A DNA stretch of 64,000 bases, taken from positions 1 to 64,000 of the forward strand of contig CAWFZK010000034.1 in the NCBI GenBank assembly GCA_963820315.1, in the 5' to 3' direction. The notes under the pieces were generated by a model. That model saw nothing but the letters and a program-made list of their open reading frames with translations, was not told the origin of the DNA and ran no database searches. Shown in pieces: positions 8,357 through 16,535 of this stretch. The stretch's first letter is position 1. Every line of letters begins with the position of its first letter. Source of the stretch: JACVRW01 sp963820315 (GTDB lineage: Bacteria; Actinomycetota; Thermoleophilia; Solirubrobacterales; Thermoleophilaceae). The position numbers were made by a program, and so were the translations under genes.

Positions 8357-10048
8357 TCACGTGACCGCGGCGCGCGAGCGTGGGCTCTGCGTGCGGCCGG
8401 GCAGGATTCCGGCCTCGATCGAGTCGACGAGCGCCTCCCAGCTCGCCTCGATGATGTTCTCCGAGACCCCGATCGAGCCCCAGGTGTCCTGGCCGTCGCT
8501 TGCGTCGAGCAGGACGCGCGTGACCGCCGCCGTGCCCTTGCGCTCGTCGAGGATGCGCACCTTGAAGTTGACGAGCTCGATGTCGCGCAGGTGCGGGTGG
8601 CGCTCGCCGATGGCGGCCCGCAGCGCGCGGTCGAGCGCGTGCACCGGGCCGTTGCCCTCGGCCGTGCGCACGTAGCGCTCGCCGTCGACCCAGATCTTGA
8701 TGGTGGCCTCGGTCTCGACGCGGCCGTCCTCGCGCTTCTCGACGATGGCGCGCCAGGACTCGAGCCGGAAGAGCGGCTCGTACTCGCCCGTCTCCTTGCG
8801 GATCAGGAGGTCGAAGGAGCCGTCTGCCGCCTCGAACTGGTAGCCGCGGTGCTCGAGCTCCTTGACGCGCTCGATCACGCGCGCGGCGGTCTCGCCGTCG
8901 ACGTCGGCGCGCGCCTGGACCGTGCCCTTGCCGGACAGCTCGGAGACCAGCACGCGCCGGTCGGCGCCCACGTCGGCCGGCTCGATGTGCTCGAACGTGC
9001 GCGCGTCGCGGTTGATGCCGGCCACGTGCATGCCGCCCTTGTGCGCGAACGCGTTGGCGCCCACGTAGGGCTGGTTCGGATTCGGCGTGACGTTGCAGAG
9101 GTCGTCCATCAGGTGGGCGATCTCCGTCAGCCGCTGCAGCCGCTCGCGGCCGATCGTCTCGAAGCCCATCTTCAGCTCGAGCGCCGGGATGATCGAGATC
9201 AGGTTCGCGTTGCCGCAGCGCTCGCCGAAGCCGTTCATCGTGCCCTGCACGAGCCGCGCTCCGGCCTCGATCGCCACCAGCGAGTTCGCGACGCCGCAGC
9301 CGGCGTCGTCGTGGGTGTGGATCCCGACCTGCACCGAGTCGCCCAGCTCGGCCACGACGCGCGCCGTGGCCTCGGCCACCTGCGAGGGCAGCGACGACCC
9401 GTTCGTGTCGCACAGCGTGACGTTCTCCGCCCCCGCCTCGGCGGCCGCGCGCAGGCACTGGAGCGCGTACGCCGAGTCGTCGCGCCAGGCGTCGAAGAAG
9501 TGCTCCGCGTCGTAGATCACGCGCTTGCCCTGCGCCACGAGCCAGCCGACCGAGTCGGCGATCATGCGCAGGTTCTCCTCGGTGTCGACCTGCGTGACCT
9601 TCTCGAGGTGGAGGGACCAGGTCTTGCCGACGAGCGTGCACACCGGCGCGAACGAGTCGGCGAGCAGCTGCAGAGCGGGGTCGTCCTCGGCCTTCGAGTT
9701 TCGCCTGCGCGTCATCCCAAAGGCGGCCACCTCGCTCGTCGCGAAGGTCTCCCCTGCGAGCAGCTCGAAGAGCGCCTCCTCCTTCGGGTTCGAGGACGGG
9801 AAGCCCGCCTCGATCAGGTGGACGCCGAGGTCGTCGAGCGCATGCGCGACGCGCACCTTCTCGTCGGCCGAGAGCGACATGCCCTCACCCTGCATTCCAT
9901 CCCGCAGGGTGGTGTCGTAGATGGATACCAGCCGGGGGCTCGCGCCCCCGAGCGCCGACAGCCCCTGGACCCCCGTGGCACCTGGCCGGCCTCGGTCACG
10001 CTTGCGACGGTACGGGGACCAGATCGAGCCAGTCCGCGTAGCGCGCAT
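8357..10048 (-). CDS. cimA: Citramalate synthase
   Basis: This enzyme condenses pyruvate with acetyl-CoA to (R)-citramalate, the threonine-independent entry to isoleucine. It belongs to the homocitrate/2-isopropylmalate synthase superfamily. It has VSIYDTTLRDGMQ, the metal-binding HTHDDAGCGVANS, GFGERCGNANL and AFAHKGGMHVAGI, and a full C-terminal regulatory domain, as in CimA rather than LeuA. LeuCD and LeuB upstream in the operon can carry citramalate onward to 2-oxobutanoate. The start is uncertain. The only in-frame ATG before the first conserved strand is at 10048, which overlaps ilvE by 53 bases. A GTG at 9999 overlaps the ilvE stop as GTGA but is in another frame, so a missing base near 9945 is possible. 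The conserved protein begins near 9935. Confidence 0.88.
   Translation of the reverse strand: MRATRTGSIWSPYRRKRDRGRPGATGVQGLSALGGASPRLVSIYDTTLRDGMQGEGMSLSADEKVRVAHALDDLGVHLIEAGFPSSNPKEEALFELLAGETFATSEVAAFGMTRRRNSKAEDDPALQLLADSFAPVCTLVGKTWSLHLEKVTQVDTEENLRMIADSVGWLVAQGKRVIYDAEHFFDAWRDDSAYALQCLRAAAEAGAENVTLCDTNGSSLPSQVAEATARVVAELGDSVQVGIHTHDDAGCGVANSLVAIEAGARLVQGTMNGFGERCGNANLISIIPALELKMGFETIGRERLQRLTEIAHLMDDLCNVTPNPNQPYVGANAFAHKGGMHVAGINRDARTFEHIEPADVGADRRVLVSELSGKGTVQARADVDGETAARVIERVKELEHRGYQFEAADGSFDLLIRKETGEYEPLFRLESWRAIVEKREDGRVETEATIKIWVDGERYVRTAEGNGPVHALDRALRAAIGERHPHLRDIELVNFKVRILDERKGTAAVTRVLLDASDGQDTWGSIGVSENIIEASWEALVDSIEAGILPGRTQSPRSRAAVT
9933..9950. other. GNRA-capped hairpin at the 5' end of cimA
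   Basis: On the minus strand the sequence reads CGGGGGC-GCGA-GCCCCCG, a 7-pair stem with a GCGA tetraloop. It sits between the ilvE stop and the first conserved cimA codons. It could slow ribosomes, act as a weak attenuator or processing site, or be a spot where sequencing loses a base. Confidence 0.4.
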
Positions 10049-10928
10049 CGCGGCCCCAGAGGGCGTCCTCGAAGACGCTCTGGATCTCGAGCGTGACCGG
10101 GCCGGGGACGCCCGTCCCGATCCTGTGGTCGTCGATCTCGACGAGCGGGGTCAGCTCCGCGGCGGTGCCGGTCATGAAGACCTCGTCGGCGAGGGCGAGC
10201 TCTGCGCGGGCCAGGTCACGCTCGACCAGCTCGTAGCCGAGGTCGCGGGCGATCTGCATGCACGACTTGCGGTTGATGCCGTCGAGGATGGCGGCCGCCT
10301 GCGGCGGCGTCGTGATGACCCCGTCGTTGATGACGAACAGGTTCTCGCCGGAGCCCTCGCAGACATTGCCCTTGTCGTCGAGCAGGATCGCCTCGTCGTA
10401 GCCCGCCTTGAGCGACTCGATCTTCGCGAGCACCGAGTTCAGGTACTGGCCCGAGGCCTTCGCATGCGGGATCAATGAATCGGACGAGATGCGCCGGTAG
10501 GACGACACGCGGCCGCGCACGCCCTCGCGCTTGCCCTTCTCGCCGAGGTAGGGCGCCCACTCCCAGACGGCGATCATCGCCTCGACCGGGTTCTCGAGCG
10601 GGTTGAGGCCCATCGGCCCATAGCCGCGATAGACGAGCGGGCGGATGTAGCAGCTCTTGAACCCGTTGCGGCCGATCAGCTCATGCGTGACCTCCCGCAG
10701 CTGCTCCTTCGAGAAGGGCAGGTCCATGTAGTAGAGCTTGGCCGAGTTCTCGAGCCGGTCGAGATGATCCTGATGGCGGAAGACCGCGGGCCCCTGCGGT
10801 GTCTCGTAGGCGCGCACGCCCTCGAAGACCGCCGTCCCGTAGTGCATGCAGTGCGTGAGTACGTGTACCTTCGCGTCCTCCCAGGCGACGAACTCTCCGT
10901 TCAGCCAGATGAGGTCAGCGGTGTTCAC
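9996..10928 (-). CDS. ilvE: Branched-chain amino acid aminotransferase
   Basis: This fold-type IV PLP aminotransferase (310 residues) interconverts branched-chain 2-oxo acids with valine, leucine and isoleucine. Family features are FEGVRAYETPQG, YIRPLVYRGYGPMGLNP, the PLP lysine in HAKASGQYLNS, EAILLDDKGNVCEGSGENLF and EVFMTGTAAELTP. It follows leuB by 9 bases in the operon. The start at 10928 gives the usual IWLNGEFVAWEDA N-terminus. It would serve the end of the leucine, valine and isoleucine routes encoded here. Confidence 0.95.
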   Translation of the reverse strand: MNTADLIWLNGEFVAWEDAKVHVLTHCMHYGTAVFEGVRAYETPQGPAVFRHQDHLDRLENSAKLYYMDLPFSKEQLREVTHELIGRNGFKSCYIRPLVYRGYGPMGLNPLENPVEAMIAVWEWAPYLGEKGKREGVRGRVSSYRRISSDSLIPHAKASGQYLNSVLAKIESLKAGYDEAILLDDKGNVCEGSGENLFVINDGVITTPPQAAAILDGINRKSCMQIARDLGYELVERDLARAELALADEVFMTGTAAELTPLVEIDDHRIGTGVPGPVTLEIQSVFEDALWGRDARYADWLDLVPVPSQA

Positions 10929-10937
10929 GTACTGCTC

Positions 10938-11960
10938 CTAGAGATTTGCGAGCACCGCCCGGGTGGCGGTCTCTGTAGTGGAGTCGCCGCCCAGATCCGG
11001 AGTCCGGAGGCCATCCCCAAGCGCGCGATCGACAGCCGATTCTAGGGCAGCGGCCTCGTCTTCCATAGCGAGTCCGTGCCTCAGCATGAGCGCGACCGAC
11101 CCGAACATCGCGAGCGGGTTGGCGGTTCCGCTGCCGGCGATATCGGGCGCGGAGCCGTGGACGGGCTCGAAGAGTCCGGGCCCGGACCCGTCCCCGAGCG
11201 ACGCGCTCGGCAGCATCCCGAGCGAGCCCGTGAGCATCGCGGCCTCGTCCGAGAGGATGTCGCCGAACAGGTTCTCGGTCAGGAGGACGTCGAAGTCGGC
11301 CGGCCGCGACACGAGCTGCATCGCGGCGTTGTCGACGAGCATGTGGTCGAGCGGGATCTCCTGTCCCTCCGCCACGCGCTCGACCACCTTGCGCCACAGC
11401 CGCGAGGTCTCGAGCACGTTCGCCTTGTCGACGCTCGTGACCTTGGTGCGGGCGAGCCGGAACGCCACGCGGGTGATCCGCTCGACCTCGCCCTCGCTGT
11501 AGGTGCAGGTGTCGTGCGCGGTGTCGCCATCGAGGCCGCTGTCGCCGAAGTAGATGCCGCCGGTCAGCTCGCGCACGACGAGCAGATCGGTGCCCTCGAT
11601 GCGCTCGCGCTTCAGCGGGCTCGCGTCCAGCAGCGCCGGGCTTGGGCGTACCGGGCGCAGGTTGGCGAACAGCCCCAGCCCCTTGCGCAGCCCGAGCAGG
11701 CCCTGCTCGGGGCGCGGCGCGGCCGGGTCGGTTGTGTCCCACTTCGGGCCGCCCACCGCCGCGAGCAGCACCGCGTCCGCGCTCCTGCAGGCGTCGAGCA
11801 CCTCGTCGGTGAGCGCGCGTCCGTGCGCATCGATCGACGCGCCGCCGACGAGCCGCTCGTCGTAGTCGAAGTCACCGAGCGTGTTCAGGACCTCGACCGC
11901 GGCGGCGGTGATCTCGGGGCCGATGCCGTCGCCCGGCAGGAGCACGATCGCCGGCGTCAC
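10938..11960 (-). CDS. leuB: 3-Isopropylmalate dehydrogenase
   Basis: This NAD-dependent enzyme oxidatively decarboxylates 3-isopropylmalate to 4-methyl-2-oxovalerate, and in the citramalate route 3-methylmalate to 2-oxobutanoate. It shows LLPGDGIGPEI at the N-terminus, VVRELTGGIYFGD, the metal and substrate helix with DNAAMQLV, and EPVHGSAPDIAGSGTANP near the C-terminus. I choose the GTG at 11960, which overlaps the crotonase stop as GTGA and gives 340 residues. The GTG at 11990 would add ten unconserved residues. Confidence 0.96.
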   Translation of the reverse strand: MTPAIVLLPGDGIGPEITAAAVEVLNTLGDFDYDERLVGGASIDAHGRALTDEVLDACRSADAVLLAAVGGPKWDTTDPAAPRPEQGLLGLRKGLGLFANLRPVRPSPALLDASPLKRERIEGTDLLVVRELTGGIYFGDSGLDGDTAHDTCTYSEGEVERITRVAFRLARTKVTSVDKANVLETSRLWRKVVERVAEGQEIPLDHMLVDNAAMQLVSRPADFDVLLTENLFGDILSDEAAMLTGSLGMLPSASLGDGSGPGLFEPVHGSAPDIAGSGTANPLAMFGSVALMLRHGLAMEDEAAALESAVDRALGDGLRTPDLGGDSTTETATRAVLANL

Positions 11961-12703
11961 GACGACAGCTCCTTCCGCCGCATTGACCACATCTGCGAGC
12001 TGCGCTCGAGCTCGAGCGCGGCGCCCCAGGGCAGCGCCGGCGGGCCGAGCACGGTGCGCAGCGACGCCGCGGTACGGCGTGCAAGCTCGGGGTCGGCGCC
12101 GGCGCGGCCGGCGAGCTCGTGAGCGGTGGCCTCGACGTCGGCATCGTCCACCGCGGCCCAGGCCAGGCCGAGCTCCGCGGCGCGCGCGCCGTCGATGCGC
12201 TCACCGAACAGGGCCAGCGCCGCCGCGGCTTCGCGCGTCCCGCTGCGCCCGAGCAGCGCGCCGTGGCCGCCGCCGGGGTGCAGCCCGATCGGCAGGAAGC
12301 CGGAGACGATGCGCGCGTCGCTCGCGACGATGCGCAGGTCGGTCGCGAGCATCAGGTTGAGGCCGGCGCCCACCGCGCCGCCCCGGACCGCCGCGACGGT
12401 CGGCGGCTCGAGCTCGCCGACGCGCGCGAACGAGCGATAGACCATCCCGATCGCCGCGTAGGTCTCGGGCGCGGCGGGATCGCGGCCGGCCTCGGCAAGC
12501 GTGGCGCGATCGCCGCCGGCGCAGAAGAAGCCGCCGGCGCCACGGACGACCACGGCGCCGGCCGCTGCGTCGGCGTCGATCTCCTCGCAGGCCGCGACGA
12601 GCTCCTCCGCCATCGCCACCGTCAGGGCGTTGCGGCGCTCGGGAGCGTTGAGCGTGATCGTCGCGACCCCGTCGTCGCCGCGCTCGAGCGCGACCTCGCT
12701 CAT
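11957..12703 (-). CDS. Enoyl-CoA hydratase/isomerase (crotonase) family protein
   Basis: This is a 248-residue crotonase-fold protein. The oxyanion-hole segments are visible (GFFCAGGD near residue 60 and RGGAVGAGLNLMLATDLRI near 105). Where standard hydratases have PGAGGTQRL it has LHPGGGHGALLGR, so the usual catalytic glutamates are not obvious and the reaction is uncertain. It overlaps the methyltransferase stop as ATGA and its own stop overlaps the leuB start as GTGA, so it is firmly in the leu operon. Leucine synthesis has no known crotonase step. It could act in leucine catabolism, isomerise an acyl-CoA, or be a passenger. Confidence 0.85.
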   Translation of the reverse strand: MSEVALERGDDGVATITLNAPERRNALTVAMAEELVAACEEIDADAAAGAVVVRGAGGFFCAGGDRATLAEAGRDPAAPETYAAIGMVYRSFARVGELEPPTVAAVRGGAVGAGLNLMLATDLRIVASDARIVSGFLPIGLHPGGGHGALLGRSGTREAAAALALFGERIDGARAAELGLAWAAVDDADVEATAHELAGRAGADPELARRTAASLRTVLGPPALPWGAALELERSSQMWSMRRKELSS

Positions 12704-13446
12704 CCCGGCCTCCTCGCGTTCATGTTGAGGCGAACGTAGTCGAGCGTCCCGCCGGCTCGCTCGTAGACCGCATCCACGTAGCGCTCGCGCAGCTCCTCCG
12801 GCAGCTGCTCGAGCGGCGGCCCGAGGCAGACCGCCGTGAAGTACGCGCGCGGATCCTCGGGCGTCACCGGGTATGGCTCGAGCCAGGTCTCGACCTCCTC
12901 GAAGCCCGCCTGCTCGAGCCGAGCCGCGGTCACGTCGGCGCCGGCGAAGTTCCAGGGTCCCTGCCAGCCGTCGAGGTACGGCGCGAACGGCTTCTCGGAG
13001 GCGACCGCACGCGCGATCCGGTGGAACTCGGCGATGTTCCCCTCGCCGCCGCATTGCGCGACGAGCCGGGCGCCGGGGCGCAGCACCGCGTTCAACCGCT
13101 CGAACAGGAGCGGATGGTCCGCGATCCAGTGGAAGACCGCGTTCGAGAACACGGCGTCGACCTGCTCGGCGAGCGACAGCTCGGTGAGGTCGGAGCGCAG
13201 CACTAGGGCGCGGTCGCCAAGCCGCTCGCGCGCGTGCTCGACCATCGACTCCGCCTGGTCCACCGCGATCACGCGGCCCTCCGGCAGGCGCTCGAGCAGC
13301 AGCTCGGTCACGCGACCCGAGCCGCAGCCCGCGTCGAGGACGGTCTCGTCGCCGTCGAGCGGCAGCCGGTCGAGCACTCGAGCCGCCATCGCCACCTGCG
13401 GATCCGAGACCCGGTCGTAGGTCGCGGCGTCCCAGTCGCGGCTCAC
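12700..13446 (-). CDS. SAM-dependent methyltransferase, trans-aconitate methyltransferase-like
   Basis: This class I methyltransferase has 248 residues. The SAM-binding motif is VLDAGCGSGRVTELL (about residue 38), followed by AVDQAESMVEHAR and the Tam-like FSNAVFHWIADHPLLF. The overall length and this tryptophan motif match trans-aconitate 2-methyltransferases. It starts at a GTG overlapping the leuD stop (GTGA) and ends overlapping the crotonase ATG (ATGA). Known Tam/Tmt1 enzymes esterify trans-aconitate, and the yeast enzyme also takes 3-isopropylmalate. Its place directly after leuCD therefore suggests a substrate made or leaked by isopropylmalate isomerase. That role is inference. Confidence 0.85.
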   Translation of the reverse strand: MSRDWDAATYDRVSDPQVAMAARVLDRLPLDGDETVLDAGCGSGRVTELLLERLPEGRVIAVDQAESMVEHARERLGDRALVLRSDLTELSLAEQVDAVFSNAVFHWIADHPLLFERLNAVLRPGARLVAQCGGEGNIAEFHRIARAVASEKPFAPYLDGWQGPWNFAGADVTAARLEQAGFEEVETWLEPYPVTPEDPRAYFTAVCLGPPLEQLPEELRERYVDAVYERAGGTLDYVRLNMNARRPG

Positions 13447-14012
13447 GCGCGCGCCAGGCTGGTGGTCACGGGGCCGCTGCGCTCGCGCTCGGCCTCGTAG
13501 CGGCTGATCTCGTGCTCCACCTGCAGCGTGACGCCGATGTCGTCGAGGCCCTCGAGCAGCCGTCGTGCGATCTCGGCGTCGATGTCGAAGGGCACCTGCC
13601 GCCCCGCGAACGAGATCTCCTGCTCCTCGAGGTCGATGCGCGCGTGGCCGGCGGCCATGAGCTCCTTGACGTCGGCCTCGTCGAGCGCGACCGGCAGCAG
13701 CCCGATCTTGGTGCAGTTGGAGTAGAAGATGTCGGCGAAGCTCGGCGCCACGATCGCGCGGAAGCCGTAGTCCTCGAGCGCCCAGGGGGCGTGCTCGCGC
13801 GACGAGCCGCAGCCGAAGTTGCGGCCGGTCGCGAGGATCGGGTTGCTGGGCAGGTCCCAGCTGGGGTCCTTCGACCAGTCGTGGAACAGGAACTCGCCGA
13901 AGCCCGTGCGCTCGACCCGCTTGAGGAACTGCTTGGGGATGATCTGGTCGGTGTCGACGTCGTTGCGGTCGAGCACCGTCACGGTGCCCTCGATGATGTT
14001 CACGGGTTCCAT
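13443..14012 (-). CDS. leuD: 3-Isopropylmalate dehydratase, small subunit
   Basis: This is the swivelling subunit of isopropylmalate isomerase, partner of LeuC. It has DVDTDQIIPKQFLKR, NFGCGSSREHAPWAL and APSFADIFYSNCTKIGLLP, all diagnostic. I choose the ATG at 14012, which shares a base with the leuC stop (TGATG). A GTG at 14021 would add three residues. A GGAG-type ribosome site lies just upstream inside the leuC end. The length of 189 residues is normal for bacterial LeuD. Its stop overlaps the methyltransferase start. Confidence 0.96.
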   Translation of the reverse strand: MEPVNIIEGTVTVLDRNDVDTDQIIPKQFLKRVERTGFGEFLFHDWSKDPSWDLPSNPILATGRNFGCGSSREHAPWALEDYGFRAIVAPSFADIFYSNCTKIGLLPVALDEADVKELMAAGHARIDLEEQEISFAGRQVPFDIDAEIARRLLEGLDDIGVTLQVEHEISRYEAERERSGPVTTSLARA

Positions 14013-15370
14013 CAGCTCCACTCCCTGATGTCGACGAAGTGCCCCTCGATCGCGGCCGCAGCCGCCATCTTCGGGCTGACGAGATGCGAGCGCGCGCCCC
14101 GCCCCTGGCGGCCCTCGAAGTTGCGGTTCGAGGTCGAAGCGACGCGCTCACCCGGCGCCGCGATGTCCGGGTTCATGCCAAGGCACATCGAACAGCCCGC
14201 CGAGCGCCAGTCGAAGCCGGCCGCGCGGAACACCTCGTGGAGCCCCTCGGCCTCGGCCTGCTCCTTCACCTGCGCCGAGCCGGGCACCACCATCGCGTCG
14301 ATGCTCGCCGCCACGCGCCGGCCCTGCACGACCTCGGCGGCCTCGCGCAGGTCGCCGATGCGCGAGTTCGTGCAGGAGCCGATGAAGACGCGGTCGAGCT
14401 TGATCTCCTGCATCGGCGTGCCGGCCTCGAGCGCCATGTAGTCGAGCGCGCGCTCCTCGCCCTCGTCGCTCGGCTCGGGCACGGCGCCGGTCACGTCGAC
14501 GACCATGCCGGGCGTCGTCCCCCAGGTGACCTGCGGAGAGAGCTCGGACGCGTCGATCAGCACCTCGGTGTCGAACTCCGCACCCTCGTCCGTATGCAGC
14601 TCGCGCCACTGCTCGAGCGGCAGCGGGTCGGGCGCCGCCTCGCGCCCCTCGACCCACTCGAAGGTGGTGTCGTCGGGAGCGATCATCCCGGCGCGGCCGC
14701 CGCCCTCGATCGTCATGTTGCAGATGGTCATGCGCCCCTCCATCGAGAGCCGCTCGATCGCAGGGCCGGCGTACTCGATCACGTGGCCGACGCCGCCCGA
14801 CACCCCGATGCGCCCGATCGTGCCGAGGATCAGGTCCTTGGCGGTGACGCCGAAGCCGAGCTCGCCCTCGTAGAGGATCCGCATCGAGCGCGGCTTGCGC
14901 TGCGCGAGCGTCTGGGTGGCGAGCACGTGCTCGACCTCGCTGGTGCCGATGCCGAACGCGAGTGCCCCGAAGGCGCCGTGCGTGGAGGTGTGCGAATCCC
15001 CGCAGACGATCGTCATGCCCGGCTGCGTGACCCCGAGCTCCGGCCCGATCACGTGCACGATGCCCTGGCGCGCGGAGCCGATCGAGTAGATCGGAACGCC
15101 GAACTCCTCGGCGTTGCGCTCGAGCGTCTCCACCTGGACGCGGGAGAGCTGGTCGCGGATCTGGGCCGCGCGGGTCGAGCCGTCCGTTGGCACGTTGTGG
15201 TCGGCCGTGGCGAGCGTCCGGTCGGGGCGGCGCAGCTTGCGGCCCGCCAGCCGCAGCGACTCGAACGCCTGCGGCGAGGTCACCTCGTGGACGAGGTGGA
15301 GGTCGATGTAGAGGACCCCCGGTGCGACCTCGTGGGCCTCCCAGATCTTGTCGAACAGGTTCCTGGGCAC
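14012..15370 (-). CDS. leuC: 3-Isopropylmalate dehydratase, large subunit
   Basis: This aconitase-family [4Fe-4S] enzyme isomerises 2- to 3-isopropylmalate; with citramalate as substrate it also serves CimA. The cluster cysteines are visible in IGSCTNSRIGDL (about residue 335) and AGCSMCLGMNPD (about 393-396). TVADHN-like ATADHNVPT and CGDSHTSTHGAFGALAFGIGTSEVEHVLATQ are also typical. The start is a GTG at 15370 with a perfect AGGAGG (15385-15380) nine bases upstream, inside the last codons of the regulator gene. The protein has 452 residues. Confidence 0.96.
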   Translation of the reverse strand: MPRNLFDKIWEAHEVAPGVLYIDLHLVHEVTSPQAFESLRLAGRKLRRPDRTLATADHNVPTDGSTRAAQIRDQLSRVQVETLERNAEEFGVPIYSIGSARQGIVHVIGPELGVTQPGMTIVCGDSHTSTHGAFGALAFGIGTSEVEHVLATQTLAQRKPRSMRILYEGELGFGVTAKDLILGTIGRIGVSGGVGHVIEYAGPAIERLSMEGRMTICNMTIEGGGRAGMIAPDDTTFEWVEGREAAPDPLPLEQWRELHTDEGAEFDTEVLIDASELSPQVTWGTTPGMVVDVTGAVPEPSDEGEERALDYMALEAGTPMQEIKLDRVFIGSCTNSRIGDLREAAEVVQGRRVAASIDAMVVPGSAQVKEQAEAEGLHEVFRAAGFDWRSAGCSMCLGMNPDIAAPGERVASTSNRNFEGRQGRGARSHLVSPKMAAAAAIEGHFVDIREWS

Positions 15371-15373
15371 GCG

Positions 15374-15946
15374 CTAACTCCTCCTGAGGCCCGCGGCGAC
15401 GACGGCATAGAAGCGCGCCTCACCGCGGCCGGGGTTCTCGAAGTGGTGCGGGATGTCTGCGTCGAAGGTCACGGCGTCGCCGTCCTCGAGCTCATGGACG
15501 GTGCCGCCGCAGACGAAGCGCAGCGGCCCGCTCTCGACGACGGCCGTCTCGCGGCTGCCGGGCTCGTGCATCGGCGGGTCGCCGGGGCCGGCCGTGCTGC
15601 CGCCGGGCGCCAGCTCGTGCAGCGAGACCTCGGCCCGCAGGCCGGGCAGCGGCGGCGTCAGGACCTCGTAGCTGTGCTCGTCCCCGCCGCCGTGGCGACG
15701 CTCGGCAGCGCGGACGACGGCCACGCCGTCGCCCTCGTCGAGGCGCAACAGCTGGGAGAGGCTCAGCTCGAGCCCGTCGGCGATCCGCTCCGCGACCGAC
15801 AGCGTCGGGCTCGTCTCGCCGCGCTCCACCTGGGAGAGCATCGGCGCGGACACGCCGGAGCGCTCGGCCAGGTCACGCAGCGAGAGGTCCATGGCATCAC
15901 GCAGCGCCCGGATCCGGGTACCGAAGCGATGACCGTTGACCGCCAT
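15374..15946 (-). CDS. XRE-type HTH regulator with C-terminal cupin domain
   Basis: This is a 190-residue two-domain transcription factor. The helix-turn-helix (about residues 8-62) reads LRDLAERSGVSAPMLSQVERGETSPTLSVAERIADGL. The cupin domain (about 100-185) includes a PPMHEPGSRE segment and GDAVTFDADIPHHFENPG, which would bind a small ligand. It is the first gene of the leuC-leuD-leuB-ilvE-cimA operon, three bases before leuC, so it probably controls this operon and itself. A TAACGT hexamer lies seven bases before its ATG, with TAGACA 15 bases further upstream, suggesting a leaderless transcript. The ligand is unknown. Confidence 0.88.
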   Translation of the reverse strand: MAVNGHRFGTRIRALRDAMDLSLRDLAERSGVSAPMLSQVERGETSPTLSVAERIADGLELSLSQLLRLDEGDGVAVVRAAERRHGGGDEHSYEVLTPPLPGLRAEVSLHELAPGGSTAGPGDPPMHEPGSRETAVVESGPLRFVCGGTVHELEDGDAVTFDADIPHHFENPGRGEARFYAVVAAGLRRS

Positions 15947-16535
15947 GTCTTGTACGTTATCACGGACGTTTGTATGTCTAGCTGTGGCCGGCGTCGCCGC
16001 CCTGGCCGGCTGCGGCGACGACGACGACGCTGTCCGGACGCAGCCCTTCAAGCCGACCGATTTGAAGGACGCAGGAGAGTCCGGCACGCTGCGGCAAACC
16101 GCCTGCGGGGTGCTGCGCCCGGCCGAGGTCGCGCGCATGGCCGCACGCCCCGGCCTGCGGCTCAGCCCCACCCGCAACGACTCCAACGACCTGTCGATCT
16201 GCGACTGGCGCGGCGGCGGCCTGCGCGTCCAGCTCGTGATCGACGCCGCCCCGAGCGCCCAGCTGCGCTTCTACAACCAGCTGGCCGAGCAGCTCCAGTT
16301 CCACAACCCGGATCCGGAGTACCGGCCGCGCCAGATACGCGGCGTCGGCGACGACGGCGCCTACGGCGGAGCCGGGGCTTGGTGGACCCGCGCGACAAAG
16401 CAGCTCGTCGCGTACGACAACAAGCGCATCCTCAAGATTCGAGTGGTCGACGACGACCTCGGCGACCGGGCGCGCCGCCGGACGGCGGTGCGCGTCGGCC
16501 GGGCGAGCTTCGCCCGCCTCAGCGCGCCTGCATAG
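15945..16535 (+). CDS. Small secreted lipoprotein, function unknown
   Basis: This is a 196-residue protein with a lipoprotein signal: a short basic start, a hydrophobic stretch, and the lipobox LAGC (cysteine near residue 23) followed by an Asp run. The mature part has two further cysteines (TACGVL and SICDWRGG), likely a disulfide, in a compact domain like the actinobacterial DUF3558-type lipoproteins. I do not recognise a specific function. The start is awkward: the ATG at 15945 shares CATG with the divergent regulator's ATG, and no later start keeps the signal peptide. The 3' end overlaps the convergent SDR gene by 17 bases. Confidence 0.72.
   Translation: MSCTLSRTFVCLAVAGVAALAGCGDDDDAVRTQPFKPTDLKDAGESGTLRQTACGVLRPAEVARMAARPGLRLSPTRNDSNDLSICDWRGGGLRVQLVIDAAPSAQLRFYNQLAEQLQFHNPDPEYRPRQIRGVGDDGAYGGAGAWWTRATKQLVAYDNKRILKIRVVDDDLGDRARRRTAVRVGRASFARLSAPA
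15954..15959 (-). promoter_or_regulatory. Candidate -10 element of the regulator-leuCDB operon
   Basis: TAACGT on the minus strand ends seven bases before the ATG at 15946. TAGACA, resembling a -35, lies 15 bases upstream of it. The region is inside the start of the divergent lipoprotein gene and also holds two near-repeats of ACGTT, which could be an operator. Confidence 0.4.

Noticed and set aside
5149..9989. Identical 15-base string GTGGCACCTGGCCGG at 5149 and 9975
   Set aside because: One or two 15-base matches are expected by chance in 64 kb of this composition, and neither copy is at a comparable site.
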